Source: Segetibacter sp.
GTDB taxonomy: Bacteria; Bacteroidota; Bacteroidia; Chitinophagales; Chitinophagaceae
DNA length: 64,000 nucleotides
Direction of reading: 5' to 3'
Assembly: GCA_028288485.1 (NCBI GenBank)
Contig: JAQBNO010000124.1
Location: 1-64,000, forward strand
How positions within the stretch are numbered: position 1 is the stretch's first letter; each line of letters opens with the position of its first letter. The position numbers and the translations under genes are program-made. The notes beneath the pieces were generated by a model. It was not told the origin of the DNA. It ran no database searches and saw only the letters and a list, made by a program, of their open reading frames with translations. This document shows, in pieces, positions 62,635 through 64,000 of this stretch.

Positions 62635-64000
62635 ATGTGCGGAATTTCGGGGGTGTTATATTTTGACAGGGATCGGGTAGTGGACCCGGAAAGGCTAAGA
62701 CGAATGCGTGACCGGTTAATTCATCGTGGTCCTGATTTTGGGAATTCTTATATAGATGGAAATATTGGTTTGGGTCACCGGAGGCTATCAATTATTGATT
62801 TATCTGCACAGGGTAACCAGCCGATGTACTCTGCCGACAAAAGATATATCATAGTCTACAACGGCGAAATTTATAACTTCCGGGAACTAAAAGTAGAACT
62901 GTTAAACCACGGCTACTCCTTTCACTCTTCCTGCGATACCGAAATACTGGTAAACCTTTACATTACCTACGGAAGCAGTATGCTCGACAAACTGAACGGC
63001 ATGTTTTCGTTTGCCATTTGGGATACCAAAGAAAGAGTTTTATTTGCGGCAAGGGATAGGGTGGGTATCAAACCTTTCTTTTACCTCCTGGATAACGAAC
63101 AGTTCCTTTTTTCTTCTGAACCGAAAGCAATATTCTCTTACGGTTATCCGTTGGCTTTAGAGTATGATAACCTGAACGAATTATTATTATACCGCTTTAC
63201 TGCAGGAGAAAATACAGTTTTTAAAGATATAAAAAGGTTACTGCCGGGTCATTCTATTACGGTTGAATCTTCAGGAAAGACAAAGATCAACAGGTGGTGG
63301 AAATTGGCGGATAAAATTGCAGGTCATGAGAAAATCAAGGATCCGTTGGGATGGTTTAAGGCAACCTTAGACAGTAGTATAAAAAACCATTTGATCAGCG
63401 ACGTACCGGTAGGCGTTTTGCTTAGCGGTGGTTTAGACTCAAGTTCAATTTGCGCATCTCTTTTTAAGCAGCAGATTAACGGGATCCAAACGTTTAATGT
63501 TGGATTTTCTAATGTTGAAGATGATGAATCGGCATTGGCAAGGCAAGTATCAAAAAGCTACGATTTCCCTTTCCACAGTATTAATGTGGAGGATGAGGAC
63601 CTTGAAGAAAACCTGGAACTCTCAAATTTCATTAATGATGAACCACCCGTTCATCAAAATGAAGCGCAGATAGTAGCAATATCGAGGTATGCAAAAAAGT
63701 ATATTACGGTAATCTTATCAGGAGAGGGGGCAGATGAGTTTTTAGGAGGCTATGTAAGATATAAGCCGATTAAATACCTGTCATATTCAAAGGGTGTAAA
63801 AAGGTTTTTAAAATTTTTACCCGACGGCCTGAAGACAAACCGGGTGATAAAATTAGAACGGTATTTTTCACTTCCTACTACTGACCTGATGTTAATGATG
63901 AATTCGGTGAATAATTTCCCGGAGGAGTTTGACCAAATCGGGATGCATTTAGGTGAGATCCATAATGATTACCGGAAAAAGATTTTGCAGGAGGCCAGGG
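62635..64000 (+). CDS. Second asparagine-synthase-like amidotransferase, 3' end off the window
   Basis: 455 codons from ATG 62635 are visible, open to the right edge. Cys2 is present (MCGISGVLYFDRDRVVDP), with HRGPDFGN, YNGEIYNFRELK, CDTEILVNLY and ARDRVGIKPFFY in the glutaminase half, and LLSGGLDSSSICA, VILSGEGADEFLGGYVRY in the synthetase half. It is a separate paralogue of the first copy (48874), more like the standard AsnB of surface-polysaccharide loci. The presence of two copies suggests more than one amidated residue, or that one acts elsewhere. Confidence 0.9.
   Translation, partial: MCGISGVLYFDRDRVVDPERLRRMRDRLIHRGPDFGNSYIDGNIGLGHRRLSIIDLSAQGNQPMYSADKRYIIVYNGEIYNFRELKVELLNHGYSFHSSCDTEILVNLYITYGSSMLDKLNGMFSFAIWDTKERVLFAARDRVGIKPFFYLLDNEQFLFSSEPKAIFSYGYPLALEYDNLNELLLYRFTAGENTVFKDIKRLLPGHSITVESSGKTKINRWWKLADKIAGHEKIKDPLGWFKATLDSSIKNHLISDVPVGVLLSGGLDSSSICASLFKQQINGIQTFNVGFSNVEDDESALARQVSKSYDFPFHSINVEDEDLEENLELSNFINDEPPVHQNEAQIVAISRYAKKYITVILSGEGADEFLGGYVRYKPIKYLSYSKGVKRFLKFLPDGLKTNRVIKLERYFSLPTTDLMLMMNSVNNFPEEFDQIGMHLGEIHNDYRKKILQEAR

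Noticed and set aside
31656-64000. Legionaminate or pseudaminate pathway assignment
   Set aside because: The needed dehydratase and aminotransferase genes are not in the window, so only a general nonulosonate call is justified.
1-64000. CRISPR array, rRNA operon, integron or insertion sequence
   Set aside because: No regularly spaced repeats, rRNA sequence, integrase or transposase frame was found on either strand.

Overview
The window reads as chromosomal DNA of a Bacteroidetes bacterium, most likely a soil- or water-type member of the Chitinophagaceae/Sphingobacteriia. This is inferred from two TonB-dependent receptors with carboxypeptidase-regulatory N-termini, a DUF2279 protein, NIPSNAP and DUF1080 proteins, an UpxY-type NusG paralogue, weak Shine-Dalgarno sequences, and promoters that fit the Bacteroidetes pattern TTTG-N19-21-TANNTTTG. 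No phage, plasmid, CRISPR or rRNA signature was seen. The only RNA gene is a tRNA-His.

The left half (about 1-31300) is a mosaic of mostly single housekeeping and accessory genes on both strands. In order it holds: a TonB receptor running off the left edge, a nonsense-truncated DUF2442 gene, prolyl oligopeptidase, an EF-G paralogue with an altered GTPase site, a double NIPSNAP lipoprotein, a pentapeptide-repeat protein, a class A beta-lactamase-like serine hydrolase, a sugar-isomerase remnant beside DUF1080 and PhyH genes, SAH hydrolase diverging from an Lrp/AsnC regulator, a GH19 hydrolase, a class C beta-lactamase-like protein lacking its SxxK residues, DUF2279, phosphohexomutase, a PCMT-like methyltransferase, methionine aminopeptidase, a second TonB receptor, DUF445, tRNA-His, a secreted hypothetical and the Prc tail-specific protease. 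Several gene remnants (DUF2442, ORF6N, Uma2, sugar isomerase) show decay of accessory genes here.

The right half (31656-64000, continuing off the edge) is one large co-directional surface-polysaccharide locus. It starts at a good promoter (31527-31558) with Wza-like export lipoprotein, Wzc-like tyrosine kinase and an UpxY-type antiterminator. A nonulosonic (sialic-acid-like) module follows: Gfo/Idh oxidoreductase, CMP-sugar synthetase, SDR, NeuB-type synthase, GT11 fucosyltransferase and NeuC-type epimerase. Then come an ABC flippase, an unrecognised 470-aa protein, six GT4 and one GT2 glycosyltransferases, a methyltransferase, two asparagine-synthase-type amidotransferases, a GT-C membrane protein, a Wzy/ligase membrane protein, a GNAT acetyltransferase and a CapK-type adenylating enzyme. 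Together they predict a secreted or cell-bound polysaccharide carrying a CMP-activated nine-carbon acid, possibly fucosylated, acylated, methylated and amidated. The lipid-linked initiating sugar-phosphate transferase is not in the window.

The most striking unexplained feature is a family of dispersed intergenic repeats with the core TGCGACGCAAC or GTGACACAACGATG, found more than a dozen times in both orientations and concentrated at module boundaries of the polysaccharide locus. A separate nested-palindrome element at about 53630-53740 looks like a structured RNA or a small non-autonomous mobile element.
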